Source: Streptomyces griseoincarnatus (GTDB lineage: Bacteria > Actinomycetota > Actinomycetes > Streptomycetales > Streptomycetaceae). Taken from it: a stretch of DNA of 64,000 bases. Under the pieces are notes generated by a model. That model was not told where the DNA came from. It saw only the letters and a list, made by a program, of their open reading frames with translations, and searched no databases. Positions 44,846 to 53,867 of the stretch are shown in pieces. Each line of letters starts with the position of its first letter. Positions within the stretch are counted from its first letter, which is position 1. The DNA lies in the NCBI GenBank assembly GCA_014649575.1, contig BMTH01000004.1, positions 248,001 through 312,000 of the forward strand, written 5' to 3'. The translations under genes were made by a program, and so were the position numbers.

Positions 44846-45761
44846 ACGGGTAGGCGTGCAGCACCTTCTCCTCCTGGCCGCCCGTCAGTTCCGCGTACCG
44901 GTTGAACGCCGCGTACGCCCCGCTCGGCGGGCACACCGTGTCGCGGAGGCCCACGCCGAAGTGGGCGGGCGCCTGGGCACGGCGGGCGAAGGAGATGCCC
45001 TCGACGTACGACAGGGTGCGGTACGCCGCCTCCTCCACGCCCCGGTGCACGGCGAGATATGCGCTGATCTCGCCGTACGGGAGGGCGTCCGTGAGGTCCA
45101 GCGCGCGGCGGATCCCGCACAGGAAGGGCGCGGTGACCAGGGTCGCCGCGAGGTCCGGGACCAGTCCCGCGACCGCCAGCGCGACGCCTCCGCCCTGGCT
45201 GTTGCCCACCGCCGCGACCCGGGAGGCGTCCACGCCGGGCAGGGCGCGGACGGCGTCCACCGCGCGTACCGCGTCGGTGATCAGCCGGCGGTAGTGGTGG
45301 TCGTGCGGGTCGAGCAGCCCCCGCGCGGCCGGTCCGGGACCCCCGGGCGCGCCGGCGTGCGGGTCGGGGGTGTCTCCGCCGCACCCGTACTGGCCGCCCT
45401 GGCCCCGGTTGTCCATCAGCAGATGCGCGTACCCGGCGTTCACCCAGGTGAGCCGCTCGTGGGGGAGACCCCGTCCGCGTCCGTACCCGGCGAACTCCAC
45501 CACGGCCGGAAGCGGTTCGCCCGCCCCGGCGGGGCGGCTGAACCACCCCCGCACCGGATCGCCCGCGAACCCGCGGAACGTCACGTCCCAGGTCTCGGTC
45601 AGCCGCAGCCCGTTGTCCACCGGGTCGGCGGAGACCAGGACGTCGCCCGCGCCGGCCGCCTCGCCCAGCGTGCGCTTCCAGAACGCGTCGAAGTCCGCGG
45701 GTTCGGCGACGTCCGGACGGTAGCGCTCCAGGTCGGCCGGGGGCAGGTCGAACGCGGGCAC
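44769..45761 (-). CDS. Acetyl xylan esterase (AXE1/cephalosporin-C deacetylase family, CE7)
   Basis: A 330-residue alpha/beta hydrolase. The N-terminal MPAFDLPPADLERY, then DNRGQGGQ (the family RGQ motif), GNSQGGG (catalytic Ser elbow) and HEGG (catalytic His), together define carbohydrate esterase family 7. There is no signal peptide, so it deacetylates imported xylooligosaccharides or similar sugars in the cytoplasm. It is divergent from the xylan-type transporter operon. A GAAATTTC palindrome at 45819-45826 lies 57 bases upstream and resembles the operator of that operon. Confidence 0.93.
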   Translation of the reverse strand: MPAFDLPPADLERYRPDVAEPADFDAFWKRTLGEAAGAGDVLVSADPVDNGLRLTETWDVTFRGFAGDPVRGWFSRPAGAGEPLPAVVEFAGYGRGRGLPHERLTWVNAGYAHLLMDNRGQGGQYGCGGDTPDPHAGAPGGPGPAARGLLDPHDHHYRRLITDAVRAVDAVRALPGVDASRVAAVGNSQGGGVALAVAGLVPDLAATLVTAPFLCGIRRALDLTDALPYGEISAYLAVHRGVEEAAYRTLSYVEGISFARRAQAPAHFGVGLRDTVCPPSGAYAAFNRYAELTGGQEEKVLHAYPFNGHEGGDAVHVRRQLGWLRAALGS

Positions 45762-45922
45762 GCGGCACCTCGCAGGCTCGGGCGGGCGGCACCACCGATC
45801 GTTGCGGGCGGACCGCAGGAAATTTCGGTGGACGGTAACAGATCACGGCGGGGTTCCACAGCGGTCCGTTCCGGACTTCCGTGCGGCCGTGACGTAGGCA
45901 AAAGGCTCCTGCGCACCACCCA

Positions 45923-45951
45923 TTGACACCGCTTACTACGACTCATAAGTT
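45923..45951 (+). promoter_or_regulatory. Promoter of the Lpl-type transporter operon
   Basis: TTGACA (45923-45928), 17 bases, TAAGTT (45946-45951). The -35 is a perfect match to the vegetative consensus. The palindromic operator starts about 17 bases after the expected transcription start. Confidence 0.65.
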
Positions 45952-45975
45952 GCCGCGAAGTTACCGACAGGCGCT

Positions 45976-45986
45976 CGAAAGTTTCG
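45976..45986. promoter_or_regulatory. CGAAA-N-TTTCG operator
   Basis: CGAAAGTTTCG, an 11-bp palindrome 28 bases upstream of the first transporter gene. From memory, CGAA-N-TTCG palindromes occur in front of xylan and xylobiose genes of Streptomyces as LacI-family operators. This matches the predicted substrate of the operon. Confidence 0.65.
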
Positions 45987-46014
45987 GTTCCGTCAGGCAC
46001 GGGAGGCCCGGGCA

Positions 46015-47007
46015 ATGAGCAGCTCCACCACGTCGGCTCCGCCTCCGGGCACCCAGGAGCCGCCGCCCGCGCCCCCGCCCCGCAGGCGCCTCCGGTCGCC
46101 CTCGCCCACCGGCTGGCGGCGCGCCCTGCGCAAGGACTGGCAGCTCTACTCGCTGGCCGTGCTGCCGCTGCTGTTCTTCCTGGTGTTCCGCTATCTGCCG
46201 ATGATCGGCAACGTGATCGCGTTCCGCCGATTCGAGCCGGGCGGGTCGATCCTCGGCGAGTACTGGGTGGGCCTGCGCTACGTCGAGATGTTCCTGTCCG
46301 ACCCGACGTTCTGGCAGGTCTTCCGCAACACCCTGTGGATCGGCGGGCTGACGCTCGTCTTCTGCTTCCCCGTCCCCATCGTGCTCGCCCTGCTGCTCAA
46401 CGAGGTCCGCCGCAGGTCGTTGAAACGATTCGTGCAGTCGGTGTCGTACCTGCCGCACTTCCTGTCCATCGTGATCGTCGCCGGCATCACGATGCAGATG
46501 CTCGCCACGGACGGCCCGGTCAACCACGTCCTCGGCTGGTTCGGCCACGACCCGGTCCGGTTCATCCAGGAGCCCGACTGGTTTCGCACCATCTACGTCG
46601 GCTCCGAGATCTGGCAGACCGCCGGCTGGGGCACGATCCTCTACCTCGCCGCGCTCACCACCATCGACGAGGACCTGTACGAGGCCGCCCGGATCGACGG
46701 CGCGAACCGCTGGCGGCAGATCTGGCACGTCACCCTGCCCGGCATCCGCCCCACCATGATCACGCTGCTGATCCTCAACATCGGCACGTTCCTGGCCGTC
46801 GGCTTCGAGAAGGTCCTGTTGCTGTACAACCCGCTGACGTATCCCACCGCCGACGTGATCTCCACGTACCTCTACCGCACGGGTGTGGAGTCCAACAGCT
46901 TCAGCTACGCCGCCGCCATCGGCCTGTTCGAGGCGGTCATCGGTCTGGTGCTGATCACCTCGGCCAACCAGCTGTCGCGCCGCACGGTGGGGACGAGCCT
47001 GTGGTGA
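46015..47007 (+). CDS. ABC transporter permease, LplB type
   Basis: A 330-residue permease with a Pro-rich cytoplasmic N-terminus of about 40 residues and six membrane helices. The EAA loop is EDLYEAARIDGANRWRQIWHVTLPG. Segments such as YLPMIGNVIAFRRF are typical of LplB-like permeases of the carbohydrate (CUT1) family. It is the first gene of a five-gene operon with palindrome control upstream. The ATPase is not encoded here and may be a shared MsiK-type protein. Confidence 0.9.
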   Translation: MSSSTTSAPPPGTQEPPPAPPPRRRLRSPSPTGWRRALRKDWQLYSLAVLPLLFFLVFRYLPMIGNVIAFRRFEPGGSILGEYWVGLRYVEMFLSDPTFWQVFRNTLWIGGLTLVFCFPVPIVLALLLNEVRRRSLKRFVQSVSYLPHFLSIVIVAGITMQMLATDGPVNHVLGWFGHDPVRFIQEPDWFRTIYVGSEIWQTAGWGTILYLAALTTIDEDLYEAARIDGANRWRQIWHVTLPGIRPTMITLLILNIGTFLAVGFEKVLLLYNPLTYPTADVISTYLYRTGVESNSFSYAAAIGLFEAVIGLVLITSANQLSRRTVGTSLW

Positions 47008-47882
47008 GCACGATCCGCCCCTCCCGGGGGTACCGCGTCTTCCAGGGCGTCAACGGAGTGATCCTCACCCTGGTCGTGCTGATCACGCTGTACCCGTTCG
47101 TCAACATCGTCGCCCGCTCGTTCAGCGGTGAGAAGGAGATCCGCGCCGGTGACGTGACGCTGTGGCCCAAGGGCTTCGACCTCACCACCTACGAGATCGT
47201 CTTCTCCGACTCGATGTTCTGGCGGAACTACGGCAACACCGTCTTCTACACGGTCGTCGCCACCGCCGTCGCCATGGTGCTGACCACCTGCTACGCCTAC
47301 GTCCTGTCCAAGCACCACCTCAAGGGCCGCGGCGCGCTCGTCGGGATCGCCGTGTTCACCATGTTCTTCACCGGCGGCCTCATCCCCAACTACGTCCTGA
47401 TCACCAGCCTCGGGCTGAAGAACAGCGTGTGGGCCATCGCCCTGCCGAACGCGATCAGCGTCTTCAACCTGCTGGTGATGAAGGCCTTCTTCGAGAGCCT
47501 GCCGTCGGAACTGGAGGAGGCCGCGCAGATCGACGGCCTCAGCACCTACGGCACCCTGCTGCGGATCGTGCTGCCGCTGTCCAAGGCGGTCGTCGCGACC
47601 ATGGTGCTGTTCTACTCGGTGTCCTTCTGGAACTCCTGGTTCTCGGCGTTCCTCTACATGGACCGCAGCGAGCTGATGCCGGTCACGGTGTATCTGCGCA
47701 ACCTCCTCGCCGGCGCCACCGGAGGCACCGCCGCCGGCGCGGGCACCGAGAACCTCACGCAGGTCAACGCCAACATCCAGGCGGTGACGATCGTGCTCAC
47801 CTCGCTGCCGATCCTCTGCGTGTACCCGTTCGTGCAGCGCTACTTCGTCTCCGGCGTGATGCTCGGCGCGGTCAAGGGCTGA
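47004..47882 (+). CDS. ABC transporter permease, YtcP/LplC type
   Basis: A 292-residue permease with six helices. The N-terminal LYPFVNIVARSFSGEKEI is typical of YtcP/LplC. The EAA loop is SELEEAAQIDGLSTYGTLLRIVLPL. The start GTG at 47004 overlaps the previous stop (GTGA); another GTG lies one codon upstream. It forms the channel with the LplB-like subunit. Confidence 0.9.
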   Translation: MSTIRPSRGYRVFQGVNGVILTLVVLITLYPFVNIVARSFSGEKEIRAGDVTLWPKGFDLTTYEIVFSDSMFWRNYGNTVFYTVVATAVAMVLTTCYAYVLSKHHLKGRGALVGIAVFTMFFTGGLIPNYVLITSLGLKNSVWAIALPNAISVFNLLVMKAFFESLPSELEEAAQIDGLSTYGTLLRIVLPLSKAVVATMVLFYSVSFWNSWFSAFLYMDRSELMPVTVYLRNLLAGATGGTAAGAGTENLTQVNANIQAVTIVLTSLPILCVYPFVQRYFVSGVMLGAVKG

Positions 47883-47929
47883 CGGCCGAAGGCACTCCCC
47901 CCAAATCCACCCCCACGACAGGAGTCCCC

Positions 47930-49582
47930 GTGAAGAACGACGGACAGCTCTCCCGGCGCCAGATACTCGCCGCAGCGGGCTTCATCGGCCTCGCCGCCCT
48001 CGCCGGCTGCGGCAGCGGCGGCGAGGACACCAAGGACCTGTCGAAGAAGCGCACGGGCGCCATGAAGAACTACCGCGCGGGAGCGCAGTTCAAAGCCACC
48101 GAGCCGCTCACCTTCACCGTGCTGCACAACGACAACCCGGTCTACCCGATGAAGAAGAGCTGGCTGTTCTGGAAGGAGCTGTCCCGGCGCACCGGAGTCA
48201 CCCTGGACGCCACCCCCGTCCCGCTGAGCGACTACGAGAAGAAGCGCAGCCTCCTCATCGGCGCGGGCGACGCCCCCCTGCTCATCCCCAAGACCTACCC
48301 GGGCGCGGAGACCGCCTTCGTCTCCTCCGGCGCGATCCTTCCGGTCAGCGAGTACACCGACCTGATGCCCAACTTCCGGGAGAAGGTGAAGAGATGGAAC
48401 CTCCAGCCGGAGATCGACTCGCTGCGCCAGTCCGACGGCCGCTACTACCTGCTCCCCGGCCTGCACGAGAAGGTGCGCCAGCAGTACTCGCTGTCCTTCC
48501 GCACGGACGTCCTGGACCAGCACGGCCTCACCCTGCCCACCACCTGGGACGAGGTGTACACGACGCTGAAGGCGCTCCGTGAGGAGTACCCGGACCGCTA
48601 CCCCCTCACCGACCGCTGGAGCACCAACACCCCGTTCCCGGCGGGCGCGTTGTTCCAGTACCTGGGGCAGGCGCACGGCGTCCGCGCCGGCTGGTCGTAC
48701 CTCAACACCACCTGGGACGCCACGGCGGAGAAGTTCGTCTTCACCGGCGCCACGGACGCGTTCCGTCAGGTCGTCGAGTACCTGCGCACGCTGGTCGCGG
48801 AGAAGCTGATGGACCCGGAGAGCTTCACCCAGACCGACGAGGAGGCGGTGAGGAAGCTGCTGGGGGAGAAGTCCTTCGCGATCAGCGCCAACGCGCAGGA
48901 GCTGGTGCAGAACTACCGCTACAACCTCCAGCGGCAGGTCAAGGGCGCCACCATCGAGATGGTCCCGGTGCCGCTCGGCCCGGCGGGCGAGGTCGTCATG
49001 GGCGGCGGACGCCTGGAGAACGGCATGATGATCTCCAGCAAGGCGCTCGAGCGGGACGACTTCGTCGCCCTGATGCAGTTCGTGGACTGGCTCTGGTACT
49101 CCGACGCCGGCCAGGAGTTCTGCAAGTGGGGCGTGGAGAACACCACGTTCACCCGCTCCGGCGACGCGGGATACCGGCTCCAGCCGGGCATCTCCCTCAT
49201 GGGCTCCGACCCGGGCGCCCCGAAGGACCTGCAGAAGGACTTCGGCTTCTTCAACGGCGTGTTCACCTACGGCGGCAGCTGGGCGCTGGTGTCCTCCTCG
49301 TTCAGCCCCGACGAGAAGAAGTTCACCGACGCGATGGCAGCCCGCGAGGAGCTGCCCACCGACCCGCCGCACCCGCTGCGCGCCGAGGAGCAGGAGCAGG
49401 CCACCCTCTGGGACACACCGCTGAAGGACCACGTCACCCAGAACGCCCTGCGCTTCGTCCTCGGCAAGCGTCCCCTCTCCGAGTGGGACGACTACGTCAA
49501 GGAGCTCAAGGCGAAGAACATGGACCGTCTCATCGAGCTGCACAACCAGGCGTACGAGCGCTTCCAGAAGGAGAACGCGTGA
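47930..49582 (+). CDS. Sugar-binding lipoprotein, LplA type
   Basis: A 550-residue extracellular solute-binding protein. SRRQIL is a Tat-like motif and LAGC a lipobox with Cys27. The size (about 550 residues rather than 400-450) and segments such as LHNDNPVYPMKKSWLFWKEL are those of the long LplA/aldouronate-type binding proteins. The GTG start follows AGGAG with a 5-base spacer. With the two permeases it would import xylo- or aldouronic oligosaccharides. Confidence 0.88.
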   Translation: MKNDGQLSRRQILAAAGFIGLAALAGCGSGGEDTKDLSKKRTGAMKNYRAGAQFKATEPLTFTVLHNDNPVYPMKKSWLFWKELSRRTGVTLDATPVPLSDYEKKRSLLIGAGDAPLLIPKTYPGAETAFVSSGAILPVSEYTDLMPNFREKVKRWNLQPEIDSLRQSDGRYYLLPGLHEKVRQQYSLSFRTDVLDQHGLTLPTTWDEVYTTLKALREEYPDRYPLTDRWSTNTPFPAGALFQYLGQAHGVRAGWSYLNTTWDATAEKFVFTGATDAFRQVVEYLRTLVAEKLMDPESFTQTDEEAVRKLLGEKSFAISANAQELVQNYRYNLQRQVKGATIEMVPVPLGPAGEVVMGGGRLENGMMISSKALERDDFVALMQFVDWLWYSDAGQEFCKWGVENTTFTRSGDAGYRLQPGISLMGSDPGAPKDLQKDFGFFNGVFTYGGSWALVSSSFSPDEKKFTDAMAAREELPTDPPHPLRAEEQEQATLWDTPLKDHVTQNALRFVLGKRPLSEWDDYVKELKAKNMDRLIELHNQAYERFQKENA

Positions 49583-51096
49583 TCCACGTGCCCGCGGAGC
49601 CGGCCGGCCGGCTGTCCGACGCCTGGCGCGCCTGCGTCGGCACCGGCCGGCTCGGCCTCGCCCTGCGCCGCGACTACCAGGACTCCCTCGCCCTGCTCCA
49701 GCGCGACATCGGCTTCCGCCGTCTGCGCGGCCACGGCCTGCTCAGCGACGACATGGGCGTCCACCGGCCCTACGAGTGGCAGGGCTCCCGCCGCACCCAC
49801 CATTCGTTCACCTACCTCGACCAGGTCTTCGACGCCCTCCTCGGCACCGGCATCCGCCCCTTCCTCGAACTCGGCTTCATGCCGCGGGAGATGGCGTCCG
49901 GCACGCAGACGGTGTTCTGGTGGGAGGGCAACGTCACCCCGCCCGCCGACGAGAAGGAGTGGACCCGCCTGGTGCGCGCGGTCCTCACCCACCTGATCGA
50001 CCGCTACGGCCTCGACGAGGTGCGCACCTGGCCCGTCGAGGTGTGGAACGAGCCGGATCTGCCACCGTTCTGGCAGGACGCGGACGAGGCGGCCTACCAC
50101 CGGCTGTACGAGGCGACGGCGCACACCGTGAAGGAGGTGGACGCGGAGCTGGCGGTCGGCGGGCCCGCGCTGTCCCCGGCCGCCGACGGATGGCTGGAGC
50201 GGTTCGCCGAGTTCGCCGAACGCCGTGACGTGCCCGTGGACTTCGTGTCCCGGCACGCCTACGCCTCCGGGCCCGCGCGGAACGTCCCGTTCGGCACCCA
50301 CCAGACCCTCGCCCCGGCGAGCACCCTGCTCGACCAGTTCGCCCAGCCGCACACGGCCCTCGCGGGCACCCCTCTGGCCGGACTGCCCGTCCACATCACC
50401 GAGTTCAACTCCTCCTACCGGCCGGACAACCCGATCCACGACACCGCGTTCCACGCCGCCTACCTCGCCCCGGTGGTGGCGGCGGGCGGCGACCACGCCG
50501 ACTCCTTCTCCTACTGGACGTTCAGCGACGTCTTCGAGGAGACCGGCATCCCCACCGCCCTGTTCCACGGCGGCTTCGGCCTGCTCACCCACCGCCAGAT
50601 CCGCAAGCCGACCTACCACCTGTACGCGTTCATGGCGCGCATGGGTGAGCAGCAACTGGCGCGCGGTGACGACCACCTGGTCACCCGGCACGCGGACGGC
50701 CGGATCACCGTCCTCGCCTGGGCCCCCGTCGACCCCACAGGGGAAACCCCCGGTCCTGACGGGCACACCCTGCGCCTGTCCCTCCCCGTGGCCGGCGAGG
50801 GAGGCGGCGAGGTGTTCGTGCGCCGCTCCTCCGTCGACGAGGAGCGCGGCAACGCCTACACCGCCTGGCGGCACATGGGTTCCCCCCGCTCCCCGCGCCC
50901 CGGGCAGCTCGACATGCTGCACGAGGCCTCCGAGCCTGCCCGCAGCCACTCCCGGCTGCCTGTCGACAACGGCCGGACGGACCTCGCCGTTACCCTGGCC
51001 CGCCACGAGATCACCCTCGTCGAGCTGACCCCGGTGGACGACGAGACCCCGCCCTGGTGGGACGAGCGGCGGCTGCTCGGCGGGGAACCGGCATGA
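49579..51096 (+). CDS. GH39 beta-xylosidase
   Basis: A 505-residue TIM-barrel glycosidase. VEVWNEPDLPPFW carries the acid/base Glu158. LPVHITEFNSSY carries the nucleophile Glu275. Both contexts match family GH39 retaining beta-xylosidases. The C-terminal 130 residues are a small beta domain. There is no signal peptide, so it releases xylose from imported oligosaccharides in the cytoplasm. It is coupled to the binding-protein gene by a GTGA overlap. Confidence 0.92.
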   Translation: MIHVPAEPAGRLSDAWRACVGTGRLGLALRRDYQDSLALLQRDIGFRRLRGHGLLSDDMGVHRPYEWQGSRRTHHSFTYLDQVFDALLGTGIRPFLELGFMPREMASGTQTVFWWEGNVTPPADEKEWTRLVRAVLTHLIDRYGLDEVRTWPVEVWNEPDLPPFWQDADEAAYHRLYEATAHTVKEVDAELAVGGPALSPAADGWLERFAEFAERRDVPVDFVSRHAYASGPARNVPFGTHQTLAPASTLLDQFAQPHTALAGTPLAGLPVHITEFNSSYRPDNPIHDTAFHAAYLAPVVAAGGDHADSFSYWTFSDVFEETGIPTALFHGGFGLLTHRQIRKPTYHLYAFMARMGEQQLARGDDHLVTRHADGRITVLAWAPVDPTGETPGPDGHTLRLSLPVAGEGGGEVFVRRSSVDEERGNAYTAWRHMGSPRSPRPGQLDMLHEASEPARSHSRLPVDNGRTDLAVTLARHEITLVELTPVDDETPPWWDERRLLGGEPA

Positions 51097-51776
51097 GCAC
51101 CGTACGCGCCGACGCCTTCGGCACCGGCCCGCTGTCCCGGGCCGCCGCCCTGATCCACACGCTCGTCACCGTCGAGGCACTGCTGCTGCTCACCGCGGCA
51201 CCGGGCCTCGCCGGCCTCTTCCTGCTCGCCCCCGAACCCGCCAACCTGCCCCTCGCCGCCCTCTGCCTGCTGCCGCTCGGCCCGTCCGCCGTCGCGGCCC
51301 TCTACGCCCTGCACCACCGCAGCGGCGACCTCACCGAACTCCGCCCGGCCCGCGCCTTCCTGCGCGGCTGGCGGCTGGGCGCCGGCCCCGCGCTGAAACT
51401 GTGGGCGCCGCTGCTCGCCTGGCTCACGGTCATCGCGTTCACCCTCACCCACTTCCCGGCCACCGGACTGCCCGGCTGGTGGGCTTCCCTGCTCGCCGTG
51501 ACCGGTGTGGGCAGCCTGCTGTGGGGCGCCCACGCGCTGGTGCTGACCGCCCTGTTCGCCTTCCGCGCCCGCGACACCGCCCGCCTCGCCGCGTACTTCC
51601 TGGCGAAGCGGCCGCGGGCCACCCTGGGCGCCCTGTCGCTGCTGATCCTCACGGCCGCCGGCACCGCGCTGCTCACGGAGGCGCTGCCCGCCCTGCTCTC
51701 CGCGCCGCTGCTGCTGTCCCTGCTGCACGCCGGCCGCCCGGTGATCGAGGAGACCCGGGAGCACTTCACGGCCTGA
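51093..51776 (+). CDS. YesL/DUF624-family membrane protein
   Basis: A 227-residue protein with five to six hydrophobic helices. DUF624 (YesL) members recurrently accompany LplABC-type transporters and uronate/rhamnogalacturonan hydrolases, and their function is unknown. The ATG overlaps the GH39 stop (ATGA). The gene ends 14 bases before the convergent GH67 gene. Confidence 0.85.
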   Translation: MSTVRADAFGTGPLSRAAALIHTLVTVEALLLLTAAPGLAGLFLLAPEPANLPLAALCLLPLGPSAVAALYALHHRSGDLTELRPARAFLRGWRLGAGPALKLWAPLLAWLTVIAFTLTHFPATGLPGWWASLLAVTGVGSLLWGAHALVLTALFAFRARDTARLAAYFLAKRPRATLGALSLLILTAAGTALLTEALPALLSAPLLLSLLHAGRPVIEETREHFTA

Positions 51777-51790
51777 GGCCGCACGGGCGC

Positions 51791-53749
51791 TCAGTGGATC
51801 GTGCGCCCGTGCGCGTCCGGCACCCCGGACTTGCGCAGGAAGTAGCTGTTGATCTGGTCCCGCCACTCCCGGGCGCCGCGCAGCTGCTCCGCGAACCGTT
51901 CCGCCACCCGCGCGTGCCGCTCCGGCTCCACGAGATCCGAGAGTCCCGCCCACACCCGACGGGCCTCCTCTGCCTCCTCCACGCCCTCGAAGTGGGTGTC
52001 GTAGATGTGCTGGATCACCGTCTTCCCGCTGTGCAGCACATGGCCGTACGGGACGTGGTGGAAGAACAGCAGCAGCTCGTCGGGGCAGGTGCCGGGGGAC
52101 TCGTAGAGCTTCGCCCACGGCTCGGCGTACTGCCCGGCGAAGCCGGTGCCGGTCGCCACGGAGCGGTCGACGCCGACGCCGTCCCGGTCGGCGAAGTGGT
52201 AGGTGCCCCAAGGGCTGTACTCGTAGCCGTCCACGCCCGGCCCGTAGTGGTGGCCCGGCTGCACCATGAAACCCACCCCGAGTGGCGCCGTGTACTTCTC
52301 GTACGTCCTCCAGGAGCCGTCCAGGATCGCGTGCAGTCCCCCGGCCAGCCGGTCCGGGGCGTCCGGGTGGGTCAGCGCGATCCACTCGTCGAGCACGGCC
52401 CTCGGGTCCGCCGCCGGATCCCACGTCAGCCGCCCGAAGGTGTACAGGTTGGCCTGGGCGAGGGGGTGACCGGTCCAGAACCGGTCGTCGCCGGCGTTGG
52501 ACACCGCGACCAGACCGTCCGCGAGCCGCCCGACGGGCACCTCGCCGTCCGGACGGAACCGCAGCACCTCGCTCCACATCGGTCCCAGCCAGCACACGTG
52601 CTGCTGCTGCCCGGTGTACTCCTGGGTGACCTGGAGCTCCACCGCGAGCCGGGTGTCCGGCATCGCGCCGATCAGCGGCGAGACCGGCTCACGCACCTGG
52701 AAGTCCATCGGCCCGTGCTTCACCTGGAGCACCGCGTTGTCGGCGAACTCCCCGTCCAGCGGGGTGAAATGGTCGTACGCGGCCCTCGCGCGGTCGGTCG
52801 AGCGGTCCCGCCAGTCCTGGCGGTGGTCGTAGACGAAGGCCCGCCAGTGCACCGTGCCGCCGTGCGGCTCCAGCGCCGCGGCCAGCATGTTCGCGCCGTC
52901 GGCGTGCGAGCGGCCGTAGGCGAAGGGGCCCGGCCGGCCCTCGGAGTCGGCCTTCACCACGTACCCGCCGAAGTCCGGGACCGCCTCGTACACGCGGGCG
53001 GTCGCCCTCGCCCACCAGTCGCGCACGGCCGGGTCGAGCGGGTCGGCGGTGTCCGGCCCGCCCAGCAGCATCGGCGCGGCGAAGCTGACGGCGAGGTGCG
53101 TGCGGATGCCGTACGGCCGCAGCGCGCCGGCGATCGCGGCCACGTCGCCGATCCGGTCGGTCAGCAGCCGCGCCTCCGTGGCGTGCACGTTGACGTTGTT
53201 GACGGCGACGGCGTTGATCCCGCACGCGGCCAGCAGCCTGCCGTACGCCCGCACCCGGCCGAGGTCGCCGCGCGCCTCGCCGTCCGACCAGAACAGGGAG
53301 CCGCCCGCGTAACCGCGCTCGACCTGCCCCATCACCGGGTGAACGGCCACGTTGTCCCAGTGGTCCAGCATGCGGGTGGCCAGGGCGGGCCGGTGCGTGC
53401 GCGGCGCCAGGTCCCCGGAGAAGGCGCCCTCGCCGAGCCGCACGACGTGGAACAGCCCGTACAGCAGCCCGCGCCCGCTCGGCGCGGTCAACGACGTGAT
53501 CCCGTCCGCGCGTCGGAGTGTGTAGCTCTCGTCGTCCGGGCTGCCGCCGGTCACTTCCAGGAGGAACTCGGCCGCGCCCCCGTCCCGGACCACCTCCCCG
53601 CCGAACCGGGCACAGGCGTCGGCGAGTTCACCGCGCACCGTGTCCGCCAGCGGATCCGGGCCGCTCCGGACGAGTGAACGGCGGGCGCCGACCGCGCGGA
53701 ACGCGGTGCCGGGCAGCCAGGCGGCGTCGAAGTCCCCCGAGTCCGTCAT
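51791..53749 (-). CDS. aguA: GH67 alpha-glucuronidase
   Basis: A 652-residue enzyme. Family GH67 segments are clear: MLDHWDNVAVHPVMGQVERG, FGGYVVKADSEGRPGPFAYG and VLQVKHGPMDFQVREPVSPL. The last contains the conserved Asp/Glu catalytic region. It removes (4-O-methyl)glucuronic acid from the non-reducing end of aldouronic acids derived from glucuronoxylan, in the cytoplasm (no signal peptide). It is convergent with the transporter/GH39 operon, completing that pathway. The ATG at 53749 is preferred over one six codons upstream. Confidence 0.95.
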   Translation of the reverse strand: MTDSGDFDAAWLPGTAFRAVGARRSLVRSGPDPLADTVRGELADACARFGGEVVRDGGAAEFLLEVTGGSPDDESYTLRRADGITSLTAPSGRGLLYGLFHVVRLGEGAFSGDLAPRTHRPALATRMLDHWDNVAVHPVMGQVERGYAGGSLFWSDGEARGDLGRVRAYGRLLAACGINAVAVNNVNVHATEARLLTDRIGDVAAIAGALRPYGIRTHLAVSFAAPMLLGGPDTADPLDPAVRDWWARATARVYEAVPDFGGYVVKADSEGRPGPFAYGRSHADGANMLAAALEPHGGTVHWRAFVYDHRQDWRDRSTDRARAAYDHFTPLDGEFADNAVLQVKHGPMDFQVREPVSPLIGAMPDTRLAVELQVTQEYTGQQQHVCWLGPMWSEVLRFRPDGEVPVGRLADGLVAVSNAGDDRFWTGHPLAQANLYTFGRLTWDPAADPRAVLDEWIALTHPDAPDRLAGGLHAILDGSWRTYEKYTAPLGVGFMVQPGHHYGPGVDGYEYSPWGTYHFADRDGVGVDRSVATGTGFAGQYAEPWAKLYESPGTCPDELLLFFHHVPYGHVLHSGKTVIQHIYDTHFEGVEEAEEARRVWAGLSDLVEPERHARVAERFAEQLRGAREWRDQINSYFLRKSGVPDAHGRTIH

Positions 53750-53821
53750 GGTTCCATTCTGGTGCACCGGCCGCTCCGGAGGTACCCGTGGTGATCCGGA
53801 AGCCGAGCGGGAACGGCAAGG

Positions 53822-53854
53822 AAAAGGCGGGCCCGGACCAGGTCCGGACCCGCC
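53822..53854 (-). terminator. Terminator after the GH92 gene
   Basis: A 14-bp stem with one mismatch (53826-53839 with 53841-53854), followed on the minus strand by four T residues. It lies 13 bases past the GH92 stop and separates it from aguA. Confidence 0.8.
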
Positions 53855-53867
53855 AGGTGGGCGCGGG

